Of a stretch of DNA of 64,000 bases, positions 36,295 through 45,147 are shown piece by piece. The stretch comes from Providencia vermicola (lineage in GTDB: Bacteria > Pseudomonadota > Gammaproteobacteria > Enterobacterales > Enterobacteriaceae), in contig NZ_CP048796.1 of assembly GCF_010748935.1 (NCBI RefSeq), positions 3,537,001-3,601,000 on the forward strand, given 5' to 3'. The notes beneath the pieces are model-generated. The model did not search any database and was not told the DNA's origin. It saw nothing but the letters and a program-made list of their open reading frames with translations. Position 1 is the first letter of the stretch, and each line of letters starts with the position of its first letter. The position numbers were made by a program, and so were the translations under genes.

Positions 36295-37482
36295 ATGAGC
36301 GAATCGCTGCACACACAAGATGTCAATGCTCCACCTTCTACCGTTGTTCTAAAATCCTCATTAAGTTTATTGCTTGCGATTATTATTTTTTCCGCTATTG
36401 CACCCGGTATTCTAATGACGGCTCCCGCTGTTGCAGCACAACTGGGCTTACAATGGCATTTATCTGCTGACAAAATCGGTTATTTATTTTCAGCAGAGCT
36501 AGGTGCAATGAGCTTTGCCACTATTCCTGCATGGTATTGGATCAACCGCATTAGCTGGCAAAAAATAGCGATTATCTCCGCAATCATTTTTATTATTGGT
36601 AACTTAATTTCTGCATTCGCAACCACCTACACCGTTTTACTGATTATTCGTTTTATTGCATCATTTGCAGGTGGAACGCTGATGATCTTATGCATATCAA
36701 GCGCTGGCAAAACAAAAAACCCAAGCCGAATGTATGCTTTTTGGGTACTTGGACAACTCGCATTAGGGACTATAGGTCTGCTTGTTTTACCACCTTTATT
36801 TGAACTATACGGGCTACGTATTGTTTACTTTATACTTGCGGCTTGTATGCTCCTTTCTTTTCCTCTTATTCGTGCATTTCCCAATGTCATAATGAGCGAA
36901 GAGCAACATCAATCAACACCCGTCAATTTAAAAAGTACATTCGCGAATAAAGCGATCGCCATTTTAGCCGTATTGATTTTTTATATTTTTTTGAGCCAAG
37001 TTTGGACCTTTATAAGCGTGTTTGGTCAGAACAGTGGATTAAATGCTGAAGAAAATGGCCAAGTTTTGGCAATTGCGACGATTTTAGGCATGATTGGAGC
37101 AATTATTGCGGCTGTTATTTCTACCCGCTTTAAAACCAGCAAATTAGTTTTGCTAGGGTATACACTATTAGTGATAAGCGTTCTTCTATTAATTGCCTCA
37201 CCGACTGTAGTACGATTTGTCATAGCCGCGCTATTATTTAAATTCACGTGGACATTTGTACTCCCATTTATTATGGGGGCGGTATCTCAGCTAGATACCA
37301 GCGGTAGGTTAATGAACAACATGAATTTAGTCATTGGTGGAGGGATGGCGATTGGGCCTGCTATTGGTGGATATATAATAGCGAACTCGACAAACATGAT
37401 GCCATTTATCAGTTTTGCTATCTTATGTATTCTATGTTCATTGGTTTTAGCTGCTTATTTTATGGTGCGCTCAAAGCCATAA
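36295..37482 (+). CDS. MFS transporter (12 helices)
   Basis: A 395-aa polytopic protein with about 12 membrane helices. An unusual N-terminus (MSESLHTQDVNAPPSTVVLKSS) precedes the first helix. The region between helices 2 and 3 lacks a clean motif A (AWYWINRISWQKIAI). Large hydrophobic content and FIMGAVSQLDTSGRLMNNMN in the second half fit the sugar-efflux or multidrug MFS groups. It has its own leader with no adjacent partner. Substrate unknown. Confidence 0.8.
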   Translation: MSESLHTQDVNAPPSTVVLKSSLSLLLAIIIFSAIAPGILMTAPAVAAQLGLQWHLSADKIGYLFSAELGAMSFATIPAWYWINRISWQKIAIISAIIFIIGNLISAFATTYTVLLIIRFIASFAGGTLMILCISSAGKTKNPSRMYAFWVLGQLALGTIGLLVLPPLFELYGLRIVYFILAACMLLSFPLIRAFPNVIMSEEQHQSTPVNLKSTFANKAIAILAVLIFYIFLSQVWTFISVFGQNSGLNAEENGQVLAIATILGMIGAIIAAVISTRFKTSKLVLLGYTLLVISVLLLIASPTVVRFVIAALLFKFTWTFVLPFIMGAVSQLDTSGRLMNNMNLVIGGGMAIGPAIGGYIIANSTNMMPFISFAILCILCSLVLAAYFMVRSKP

Positions 37483-37701
37483 CATTTAAATAAATGACAT
37501 AAGGACTTAGGTATTAGCCTCCTAAATATCAAAGTCCTTAATAATAAAGAATAAAATACCAAATTAGATATTCAATAGATCGAGAACACGGCTATTCTCT
37601 GATGACTCTATATAATATCAATCTCACAAAACCACGAATGCGGCTAGTCAGGAGATAGACGAATATTCAGTTTTATCAGCCGTATAAAGTACTTTAATAA
37701 C

Positions 37702-37783
37702 TTTTTGATAAATCATACTTCAGCTGAGAATATCAGGTTATTTTTTTGATAAATCATACTTCAGCTGAGAATATCAGGTTATT
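37702..37783 (+). repeat. Exact 41-bp tandem duplication
   Basis: Two perfect copies with a 41-base period (37702-37742 and 37743-37783), each beginning TTTTTGATAAATCATACTTC and containing CAGCTGAG and ATATCAGG. No third copy. It looks like a recent slippage or unequal-exchange duplication in non-coding DNA. Confidence 0.9.
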
Positions 37784-38219
37784 TTAATAGGTTATACCTA
37801 TTAAAATATTTCGTTTTCCTAAATGTAACTCAGTATTATATGATGCTAGATACCGTTTACTTAAAGAAAATAAATGACATTATTTCTCTTAAGTCCTCAT
37901 CAGATTAATGACCGATAGATAGACCATCAAGATAACAGATTTTAATGCACAAAGATTTTCACTAAAAAAAAACCATTTCTACAACACAAATATACAGTAA
38001 CCAAAAGTTAATAAATAATTGTGATTGTAGAAATAGCAATATAGACAAAAAATTAAACTTAAGAATATAGTATCGCTATTAAAGCTAAACCTGGGAGGAA
38101 CAAGCTATTTATACAGCGAGTATAATCTAAATTTAACCAACATATTTAAATCGTCGTTACACCTAATTCGTGTTCAATATTATTCTAGCACTTTCAAAAT
38201 TTCAATACTGAAAAGGTAC

Positions 38220-38512
38220 CTAATTCAATATATAAATTTAAAAAACACATCAAACAAAAAATCAAAAGCCAATAAAATCAACGCATTAAACAAAATCTAA
38301 TAATAAAAAAAGCAATAAAAGCAGGCCTTAACGCAAATAAAAAAGTGCCATTTAAGACTAATCCCAACAAAATAGATAAAAAAACAGTAGAAAAACCCAA
38401 TAAAAACTCAACCCACAAAATTTACAACATTAAAATTATAAAAAAACATAATAAAAAATTAAATAAAGCCAGAGAACAATAAAAATACAGATTTAAAACC
38501 CAAAACACAATT
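38220..38512 (+). other. A-rich, strand-asymmetric tract
   Basis: For almost 300 bases the plus strand is made mostly of A with some C, very little G and few T (for example CATCAAACAAAAAATCAAAA and AAAAACCCAATAAAAACTCA). Both strands are closed by stops. Such skew is unusual for ordinary intergenic DNA, where A and T balance. Confidence 0.6.
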
Positions 38513-38570
38513 TTTTTTAGATTACTGGTGAATTTTTATAGAACCATTTATCAAAAATAAACAGCAAAAT

Positions 38571-38605
38571 CAAATCTAACTTATATTGTTTATAAGTTAG
38601 ATTTG
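38571..38605 (+). other. Perfect 15-bp hairpin
   Basis: CAAATCTAACTTATA at 38571-38585 and TATAAGTTAGATTTG at 38591-38605 are exact reverse complements around a 5-nt loop. There is no T-run beyond it. It could be an operator palindrome, an RNA stem or a remnant of a mobile element end. Confidence 0.7.
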
Positions 38606-38984
38606 ATGTTTAAATTGGCTCTAAAGTTAAAAAATTGATTTTTAAGAAAAGGAAATGGATAGCTATAGAAGCTACGAGAATAAAAATGATAATCTCAATA
38701 TTATTTTTCTATATAACGATAAAATGATTACTCTGGCAAGTACAGTCGCTTAGCCCATATAACAAACCATGCATTTAACTAATATTATCCCTTACTCAAA
38801 TACCAATAGCTAAAGGTGCCACTAGCAAAACACAATTTAGGAACTGAGAGCCTATTATTTGGCTTTGAGATGATAGTTTAATCAAATTTCTTTTCTCATG
38901 GTTAGGCAACAATAAAATAGCCAGAATTTAATGGAGGTATAGAGATCCCCATTAATGCACACTGTATTGACTGAGATTCCTAAC

Positions 38985-39056
38985 CATTGAGTCAGTCGCT
39001 AGGAATACTACACCTTAACAAAATTGCTGAAATTTGAAGTATGACGAGCATATACT
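38985..39056 (-). repeat. Dispersed intergenic repeat, partial copy D
   Basis: Ends TTTGAAGTATGACGAGCATATA, the reverse complement of the conserved left end of copy A. The other end is too diverged to fix. A further fragment (TCATACTTCAAGTAGAG at 39890-39906) lies beside the nickel ATPase gene. Confidence 0.45.
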
Positions 39057-39060
39057 AAAA

Positions 39061-39459
39061 TCAAACACTATGATTAGGGCTGTTTCTGTATTTTTTGCTA
39101 CCTAATATATAACCGAAATAAATAACCATAAATCCAACGACAACACTCAATATTAAATATACGACGCCAGTCCATACATATTGAGGATATTTTATTATCT
39201 CTACTGCACCGTACACAAAACTAGAAAATGTAGACAGCCCTCCCATCACGCCTGTGGCAAAAAAAGCATTCATTGATTGACCAATGCGTTTACTGGTGAG
39301 TAGCCCTGCAACAATACCCAATAAAAACGAAGCACTAATATTGGCGATAAAGATATCTAAAGGGAACTGGTCTGCCATTTTCGGTACAGAAATCATTAAT
39401 AGCTCGCGAAAAATTGCGCCAATAGCACCACCGATAAAAACTAAGATTGCAATATTCAT
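39061..39459 (-). CDS. crcB: Fluoride exporter CrcB/Fluc, paralogue 1
   Basis: A 132-aa, four-helix membrane protein with the Fluc signature GGLSTFSSF in the third helix and an N-terminal GGAIGAIFREL (family: GGxxGxxxR). Fluc proteins form dual-topology dimers that pass fluoride and carry a central sodium ion. Eleven bases downstream of a second crcB gene. Pairs of crcB genes suggest a heterodimer with fixed opposite orientations, common in Gram-positives. Confidence 0.9.
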   Translation of the reverse strand: MNIAILVFIGGAIGAIFRELLMISVPKMADQFPLDIFIANISASFLLGIVAGLLTSKRIGQSMNAFFATGVMGGLSTFSSFVYGAVEIIKYPQYVWTGVVYLILSVVVGFMVIYFGYILGSKKYRNSPNHSV

Positions 39460-39470
39460 ATTCTTATCCT

Positions 39471-39851
39471 TTAGTTAATCAACCATGCGCCAAAAAACGC
39501 AGCAATCAGACCCGCAATAATTGACAGTAATAAATAAAGCAACGCTAACATTTTTTGTTTAGTTTGTGTCAGCTTTAACGCATCAAGCTGCATACTACTA
39601 AATGTTGTATAACCGCCTAATAGGCCAGTTAATATGGCTGATTGTAAGAATGAGCCATAACGGTCATCCCAATCTAACAAAAAATAACTGCTTAAAAAAC
39701 CGATTATAAAAGCACCTGACACATTAATAATGAAGGTCGATAAAGGAAACTTACCGTGGTATTTTTCACCGACTAAACGCCCAATCCACCAGCGTAATAA
39801 TGAACCGATTCCACCACCAGCACCGACTAACGCTATATCAAAAGCAACCAT
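39471..39851 (-). CDS. crcB: Fluoride exporter CrcB/Fluc, paralogue 2
   Basis: A 126-aa, four-helix protein with GAGGGIGSLLRWWIG at the N-terminus, the INVSGAFIIGFLSS helix (Asn of the pore) and GGYTTFSSM in the third helix. It differs strongly from its neighbour, fitting a heterodimer rather than a recent duplication. It lies 45 bases after the nickel ATPase. I saw no fluoride riboswitch in the short upstream gap. Confidence 0.9.
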   Translation of the reverse strand: MVAFDIALVGAGGGIGSLLRWWIGRLVGEKYHGKFPLSTFIINVSGAFIIGFLSSYFLLDWDDRYGSFLQSAILTGLLGGYTTFSSMQLDALKLTQTKQKMLALLYLLLSIIAGLIAAFFGAWLIN

Positions 39852-39896
39852 ATTGAGTGCCCCAATTTATTTAATTTAAAATATCATTGTCATACT

Positions 39897-40493
39897 TCAA
39901 GTAGAGGATATTTCCCAAACTGACGTACATACCTTTTCTAATAACATTTTATTATGACTAAAAATAATCATTGCTAATGGCCTTTCTTGTGATAATTCAA
40001 TCAGAAATTGCCAAATATCTTTTTGCAAATGCGCATCAAGCTGCGCGGTTATTTCATCGGCGATTAATACTTTAGTGCGGGGATCAAGTGCTCTTAATAG
40101 CGCAATACGTGCAAGTTCTCCGCCCGAAAGCTCACTCGGGCGTCTTTCTAACCATTCTGCTTTAATTGACAAACGTTCAAGATATTCCGCGACTGGTTCC
40201 CATGCATCATTGACACTCGAGCCAACCGTTCGGTATGGATTAAAACTTTTCTCTGGATGTTGAGGTACCAACTGTATTGGACAATAACCTGTTGCCGGTA
40301 ATGGCTTACCTTCAAATAAAATTGAACCATTAGAGGGCGCTTGCCATTGCGCTAATACTCGACCTAACGTGGTTTTACCAAAACCACTTGGTGCAGAAAA
40401 TCCTAAGCGCTCATTATTATGTAAGCAAAAAGAAAGGTCGCTCCATAGTGTATTCCCTCCCTGAGTGATACGTATATTTTTTACTTCTAACAT
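39897..40493 (-). CDS. Nickel/peptide ABC transporter ATPase (NikE/YntE-like)
   Basis: A 198-aa ATPase with Walker A (APSGFGKTT), signature LSGGELARIALLRAL, Walker B (VLIADEIT) and a switch His (IIFSHNK). It is shorter than NikE (about 260 aa), lacking the C-terminal oligopeptide-type extension. It best fits as the second ATPase of the importer whose A-D genes lie about 10 kb upstream on the other side of urease. Yersinia has a yntABCDE nickel system at its urease locus. Nickel as substrate is inferred from context. Confidence 0.75.
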   Translation of the reverse strand: MLEVKNIRITQGGNTLWSDLSFCLHNNERLGFSAPSGFGKTTLGRVLAQWQAPSNGSILFEGKPLPATGYCPIQLVPQHPEKSFNPYRTVGSSVNDAWEPVAEYLERLSIKAEWLERRPSELSGGELARIALLRALDPRTKVLIADEITAQLDAHLQKDIWQFLIELSQERPLAMIIFSHNKMLLEKVCTSVWEISST

Positions 40494-40527
40494 CCCCCCT
40501 CCTCCTTACACTCAAAAATAATCATTA

Positions 40528-41763
40528 TTAGCTAAATAAGATCCAACCCGCTGCAATCGACATACAGATTAATGCAATAATACCGCCTGACTTTGTAAAC
40601 TCTAAAAATGAAATTTTAATACCATGTTGGGCTGATTGATCGACAGAAATAATGCCTGCAAGGCTACCAAAAACAAAAATGTTACTTGAAAAACAGGCTC
40701 CAAAAATGAGTGCTGCACCGAGTGGGTCGGCATTACCATCTGGGGAGACGAATTGAATTAACAGCATCACAGTCGGTGTTGTACCAATAAAGATACTCAT
40801 AATACTTGAGACCAAAAATAGCGTAATAGGGCTACTCAGGTCGATGCCTTTATTTAATAAATAATGCAAAATATCCTGCGGGACGCCGGTCTTAGCAAAT
40901 GCGGCATTAATAATGAACAGCCCCATTATTAGCAGCAACAAGTCACCATTGACATGTTTTAGCATATCACTAGAGGCGATTTTCCTATTTAATAATAAAA
41001 AACAAGCCGCGGAGAGTGCAACTAACTCTCTAGGTAAGTCTGTAAACAAAAACGCAATAATCACAATGGCAATTACAATGGCTGCTTTGCCCGTTTCCCA
41101 TTGATTAAATGGGATCACCGTATGTGTTTTAGGAGGTAACGCAGCTTTTTGGCTTTCAGGTAAATACCAATTTTTATGATAAAGTAAGCTAATGACACAC
41201 CAAACGACAGGTAAAGAAAGCAATACAGGAATAGCGGTAATATGTAGCACTCCGATAAATGAAAGGTCTAAGCCTTGGGCGACTATCATATTTTTAGGAC
41301 TACCAATCAATGAACCTGCCGCCCCATTGTTTGCTGCGAAACAAAAACCCAATAAAAATGGAATTGGGTTCAGTCCTCTTGCTAATGTGATTGAAATTAA
41401 TAATGGCGTCATTGCCACAACCACCACATCATTAGTCAGTATCGACGCTAGCACAGCACCAACAATAATAAAGACAAGTAACAACTTTGGTGGACTAATT
41501 TTGAGGATAGCCATTTCATTCGCGACTTTATGATAAAAGCCAGAAACGGTGAATGAAGCCGATACCACCATCAACCCAAATAGTAATCCAACGGCTTGAT
41601 AATCAATCGCATCCCAAGAAGCTCGCGGAGTAATAAAACCAAAACCAATCATTGCCAAGGCGCCTGCAACAGCCGCCCCCGTACGGTCAATTTTTATTCC
41701 TGGAAACGTGCCAAAAGCCATCGCGATATAAACAAGCACGAAAATAATAATAATTGAATCCAT
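40528..41763 (-). CDS. Anion permease of the ArsB/NhaD (ion transporter) superfamily
   Basis: A 411-aa protein with about 11 membrane helices. It has the superfamily pattern of a paired hairpin domain: TNDVVVVAMTPLLISI in the first half and GTTPTVMLLIQFVSP in the second. Related to E. coli YbiR and to arsenite/citrate/sodium-proton carriers. Substrate cannot be told. It sits inside the urease-nickel cluster, 107 bases from a potassium channel, so it may help ion or pH balance when urease makes ammonia. Confidence 0.75.
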   Translation of the reverse strand: MDSIIIIFVLVYIAMAFGTFPGIKIDRTGAAVAGALAMIGFGFITPRASWDAIDYQAVGLLFGLMVVSASFTVSGFYHKVANEMAILKISPPKLLLVFIIVGAVLASILTNDVVVVAMTPLLISITLARGLNPIPFLLGFCFAANNGAAGSLIGSPKNMIVAQGLDLSFIGVLHITAIPVLLSLPVVWCVISLLYHKNWYLPESQKAALPPKTHTVIPFNQWETGKAAIVIAIVIIAFLFTDLPRELVALSAACFLLLNRKIASSDMLKHVNGDLLLLIMGLFIINAAFAKTGVPQDILHYLLNKGIDLSSPITLFLVSSIMSIFIGTTPTVMLLIQFVSPDGNADPLGAALIFGACFSSNIFVFGSLAGIISVDQSAQHGIKISFLEFTKSGGIIALICMSIAAGWILFS

Positions 41764-41870
41764 ATTTAGCTCACCATTTTTATTCTTGTATTATTTCATT
41801 TGAACTAAACTAAAATAAAATAATGAGCTGTCGTCACTTCACAGCTCATAGTCATCTCTCTACTCATCTT

Positions 41871-43046
41871 CTAAGTATCTAGAATATTGTTCGAGAAAAT
41901 AATACTTTCAATTATTTGGCTATTAATATTCTCACCAAAAATCATTTTAATTAATACTTCACTGCCTAATGACGACAAAGAGATCAACAGATCCGCGTGC
42001 AGTAATTTCAGATTTTCGTAGTTATTATCATCATTGACGACCATAACACTTTTAATATTGGCACCAACGATCTCTTTAGCCGCCAGCATGGCAATCGTGT
42101 TTTCGGCATCTAAATCTCCAAGTATAAACAATGCCTTAGCATCAGCTAAATTCACTTGGTTTAAACTTTTTTTATTGATTTGTGATGTCGTGATCACTGG
42201 AGCATTATCTGGATAATTGTTTTTGTGTTCTTCTTTACACAGCACCATGACATCTAAATCACGCTTTTTTAATCCATGGTAGGTGTTTAACGCTAAAGGG
42301 CTAGCACCGATAATGACATAATGATCTTTCATACGGAATAATCTCTTTTTGACAATCTCTTGTGTGCTCTTTGCAAACACGCCTAAAAAATAAACAATAG
42401 AAGTGGTAAAAATTGTAATACCTAATATCACAATAGAAATGGTAAATAATCTTGCCTCTACACTAATAGGAACAATATCCCCGAATCCTACCGTTGTCAT
42501 ACAAACCAGTGCAAAATAAAATGCAGAGGAGATATCGGTTATATGAGGTTGGAATTGGTCACCAAGATACAATGACCCAAATACTGAATATCCCAGTAAA
42601 GCAATCAAACTGACAAATGCAACAAAGCCAGCACCTGATAAGCTATGACGGTGAAATATTTTCCAATTTGCAATCAATGCAATTAATATCAGCAATGAGA
42701 GAGTTCCCGTTAATACATTTTCTCTTGCTAATAGCAAGTTAATGAGAACAAGAACAAACAGCATAAAGCAACTAAATACCCATCCTATTCTGATACCTAA
42801 ATAAATAGGTAATGCCAAAATAATCAATACAACCCCGATAGCAAACCGAGGGATATCGAGCAGTTTAATAAAACCTAAGGATTGCAACCAATCAACAAAA
42901 TTATGGTGTTGTGAGGATAAATTAATATTATATGATGATAAAATAGGGAGTATTATCAATAGCCCATCAAGTAAGATCAATAAAGCTAATGTTGTCCTTA
43001 TTATCGTCATATTTTGAATGTATTTATAAATTGCATTCTTTTTCAT
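41871..43046 (-). CDS. Voltage-type potassium channel with RCK domain (Kch-like)
   Basis: A 391-aa protein. Several N-terminal helices lead to a pore with TTVGFGDIVP (the potassium selectivity filter TVGFGD). A C-terminal RCK/TrkA-N domain follows (from about residue 240, IIGASPLALNTYHGL). The stretch FTISIVILGITIFTTSIV and the overall length match E. coli Kch (417 aa). It lies between the urea channel and the anion permease; a K+ channel in a urease locus is not standard. Ammonium can pass some K+ channels, so a link is conceivable but unproven. Confidence 0.88.
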   Translation of the reverse strand: MKKNAIYKYIQNMTIIRTTLALLILLDGLLIILPILSSYNINLSSQHHNFVDWLQSLGFIKLLDIPRFAIGVVLIILALPIYLGIRIGWVFSCFMLFVLVLINLLLARENVLTGTLSLLILIALIANWKIFHRHSLSGAGFVAFVSLIALLGYSVFGSLYLGDQFQPHITDISSAFYFALVCMTTVGFGDIVPISVEARLFTISIVILGITIFTTSIVYFLGVFAKSTQEIVKKRLFRMKDHYVIIGASPLALNTYHGLKKRDLDVMVLCKEEHKNNYPDNAPVITTSQINKKSLNQVNLADAKALFILGDLDAENTIAMLAAKEIVGANIKSVMVVNDDNNYENLKLLHADLLISLSSLGSEVLIKMIFGENINSQIIESIIFSNNILDT

Positions 43047-43074
43047 ATTGATATAACCTAAAATTATATTCTAA

Positions 43075-44070
43075 TTATGACTGCCTATGCTCAGGCATAA
43101 TATCTTGGTTCGGTACTAAAAATAGCCATGACGCTAATACAAAAGGCATCGTTAATGTCGGTATGCCAAATGGCTCCAAAATAATGTCTAATGCACCTTG
43201 AACAAAAACAGTAAAAATAACGCCAACGATGGCATAGGCTAATACTCGATAACTCGGCTTATTAAATGTTGAACCTAAAGCAATTGCCGTTAAAACGGCA
43301 CTAAATGAATATAATCCAGTATGGATGCTAACAAAATCGCCTTTCAATAATATTGCAACAATAAATGCTAATAACGAACCAACAATGGCAAACACCGCCG
43401 CCCATATTGAGCTCACAGCAAGTCCAATAACAAAAATAATACCGACAATCACACTACTCAGTAAAAAGACTTCAGAAACGCCACGGAAAATATCAGCAAC
43501 AATATCACTATGTGGAATACTACCAATTGGTTCAATAAATTGTTGAGGAAGTGCTGGTGCTGGTAAAGCAACACCTTTTATGCCTAAAAAACTATAACTT
43601 GCTAATAAGATAGTCCAAGAAACCAATACAAAAGGCGCAGTTAATGCCGCAACTTTCCAGTTTTTCAAGAAATCCATTAATGATATGGTCGCGATCACCG
43701 AAACAATACTACCTAAAACAATCGATAACCAAACAAAGGGAGTATTTTCTAAAAAGGTGGGTAAAGCCACCCCGACTAAACAACCATTATAACCATATAG
43801 CCCTGAGCGCAATGAGGCTGTATCCAGCTTGCTAATATAAGCGGTTAGCGTTGATACAACCGTACCAAGTAAACAACCAAAAGCCACTGCGGGCATACTT
43901 TCTAAAAATGCCCCGATAAAAATTGCGATAAAAAATAGCAGCCCAGTTAATGGGTTATTTTGAAACATCACTTGAGCACAGCCACGAAGTGTGACATCAA
44001 TAAACTGTACTGTTATATTTTTATCAGCAAGCTGATTCCAAGCATTTTTATTTATTGTTGAAGTGTTCAT
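43075..44070 (-). CDS. yut: Urea channel/transporter (UT family, Yut-like)
   Basis: A 331-aa protein with ten or so helices in two similar halves, as in the UT/SLC14 family. The signatures are QVMFQNNPLTGLLFF in the first half and SFSAVLTAIALGSTF near the second. Yersinia has such a gene (yut) next to its urease genes. It allows rapid urea entry to feed urease. I choose ATG at 44070; nine upstream codons are less conserved. Follows ureD by 109 bases. Confidence 0.88.
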   Translation of the reverse strand: MNTSTINKNAWNQLADKNITVQFIDVTLRGCAQVMFQNNPLTGLLFFIAIFIGAFLESMPAVAFGCLLGTVVSTLTAYISKLDTASLRSGLYGYNGCLVGVALPTFLENTPFVWLSIVLGSIVSVIATISLMDFLKNWKVAALTAPFVLVSWTILLASYSFLGIKGVALPAPALPQQFIEPIGSIPHSDIVADIFRGVSEVFLLSSVIVGIIFVIGLAVSSIWAAVFAIVGSLLAFIVAILLKGDFVSIHTGLYSFSAVLTAIALGSTFNKPSYRVLAYAIVGVIFTVFVQGALDIILEPFGIPTLTMPFVLASWLFLVPNQDIMPEHRQS

Positions 44071-44179
44071 CGTAATGTCCCTTCTAGTCCTTGGCATAGG
44101 GATAATTAAGATCGTTAATCCACGATCCTAATTATCATTATTTGACGAATTATCTTTGTAACTTAATAAGCTCGTAGGT

Positions 44180-45145
44180 TTAACGCCATAAAAAAGGCTC
44201 TTGTAAAGTTATTCCCAATATTTCTTCACGTGCTATTTGCCAGAAATATCTCACAGCCTCTTTCACTTTTGGACTATCAACACCCAATGCTTTAAAAATT
44301 AAACCACAATCATTCGGTAATTGAGTCGCCCCAAATGCAATATTGTTCTCTGTATCATAAATAGCTTCTAGGCGCTCTAAAATACGACTATGGTGAATTT
44401 TTGGCGTTAACAAAATAACATTACCGAACGTATCAAACTTATTCATCACCGCAGTAGTCATTAATTGTTCTTTTTTAGGCTCTAAAATATATTTCTCAAC
44501 AAACAACTCTTTATTTGATGAAGACTCTGCTCTGATATGCGAAGAAAAAATATCAAAACCAAATTGCTCATCTTGGTGATGATATTTACGCCCCGACATC
44601 AATATTTCAGAATATATCATTGTCGCACTCGGATGAATATTAATCCGAGTATCAGTAATAAAACGTGAATTACGATGAGGTATAATGGGATCAGGTAAAT
44701 ACTCTAAATAACCATCTTCTTCAACGATAATATTTTGGAATTGTGTTGCATAATTTGCTTCCATCATATGCACTTTCGTTGCAGATTGTGTGGTTACATG
44801 AGCACATGCCCCCGTTTCAACAATGATATCTAGCGCTTGGCGGTCACCCTGCAATAGGCACCCTGACGTAGAAATCATGGTGACACAAGGTAACTGTGGC
44901 ATCATTTCATCCCAATAGAGTGCTTTTTGCACCAAAGATGGAACACGACGTTCCATCTCTACGAGCTCGCTGCGATATTCGCCTTGTGCGAATCTTAGCT
45001 TGAGATAACCACTTTTACCCACCGCACCGCTTTGCATTTGTTTAGGCTCATCTTGATAGATGGCAAGTTCAGGTGCATTGTTACCGAGTGTATGTGCTTG
45101 AACACGTGATGGTGTATTTGCGATATCTGCCCTGAATTGAGTCAT
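44180..45145 (-). CDS. ureD: Urease accessory protein UreD
   Basis: A 321-aa urease maturation factor that binds apo-urease together with UreF and UreG. Signatures: GYLKLRFAQG, TTQSATKVHMM (family: TTQAATKVY), LEYLPDPIIPHRNSRF (the most conserved UreD segment). It follows ureG with only two bases between them. In this order (ABCEFGD) ureD is last, as in Yersinia and Photorhabdus, not first as in Klebsiella. Confidence 0.95.
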   Translation of the reverse strand: MTQFRADIANTPSRVQAHTLGNNAPELAIYQDEPKQMQSGAVGKSGYLKLRFAQGEYRSELVEMERRVPSLVQKALYWDEMMPQLPCVTMISTSGCLLQGDRQALDIIVETGACAHVTTQSATKVHMMEANYATQFQNIIVEEDGYLEYLPDPIIPHRNSRFITDTRINIHPSATMIYSEILMSGRKYHHQDEQFGFDIFSSHIRAESSSNKELFVEKYILEPKKEQLMTTAVMNKFDTFGNVILLTPKIHHSRILERLEAIYDTENNIAFGATQLPNDCGLIFKALGVDSPKVKEAVRYFWQIAREEILGITLQEPFLWR

Positions 45146-45147
45146 AT

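Larger units (their letters stand above)
37483..39060 (+). other. 1.6-kb gene-free AT-rich region
   Basis: No open frame with a plausible start and ribosome site exists on either strand between the MFS gene and the crcB pair. The region holds an exact 41-bp tandem repeat, an A-rich strand-skewed tract and a perfect hairpin, listed separately. Stops occur densely in all frames. It may be an old, decayed insertion or a regulatory/spacer region. Confidence 0.6.
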
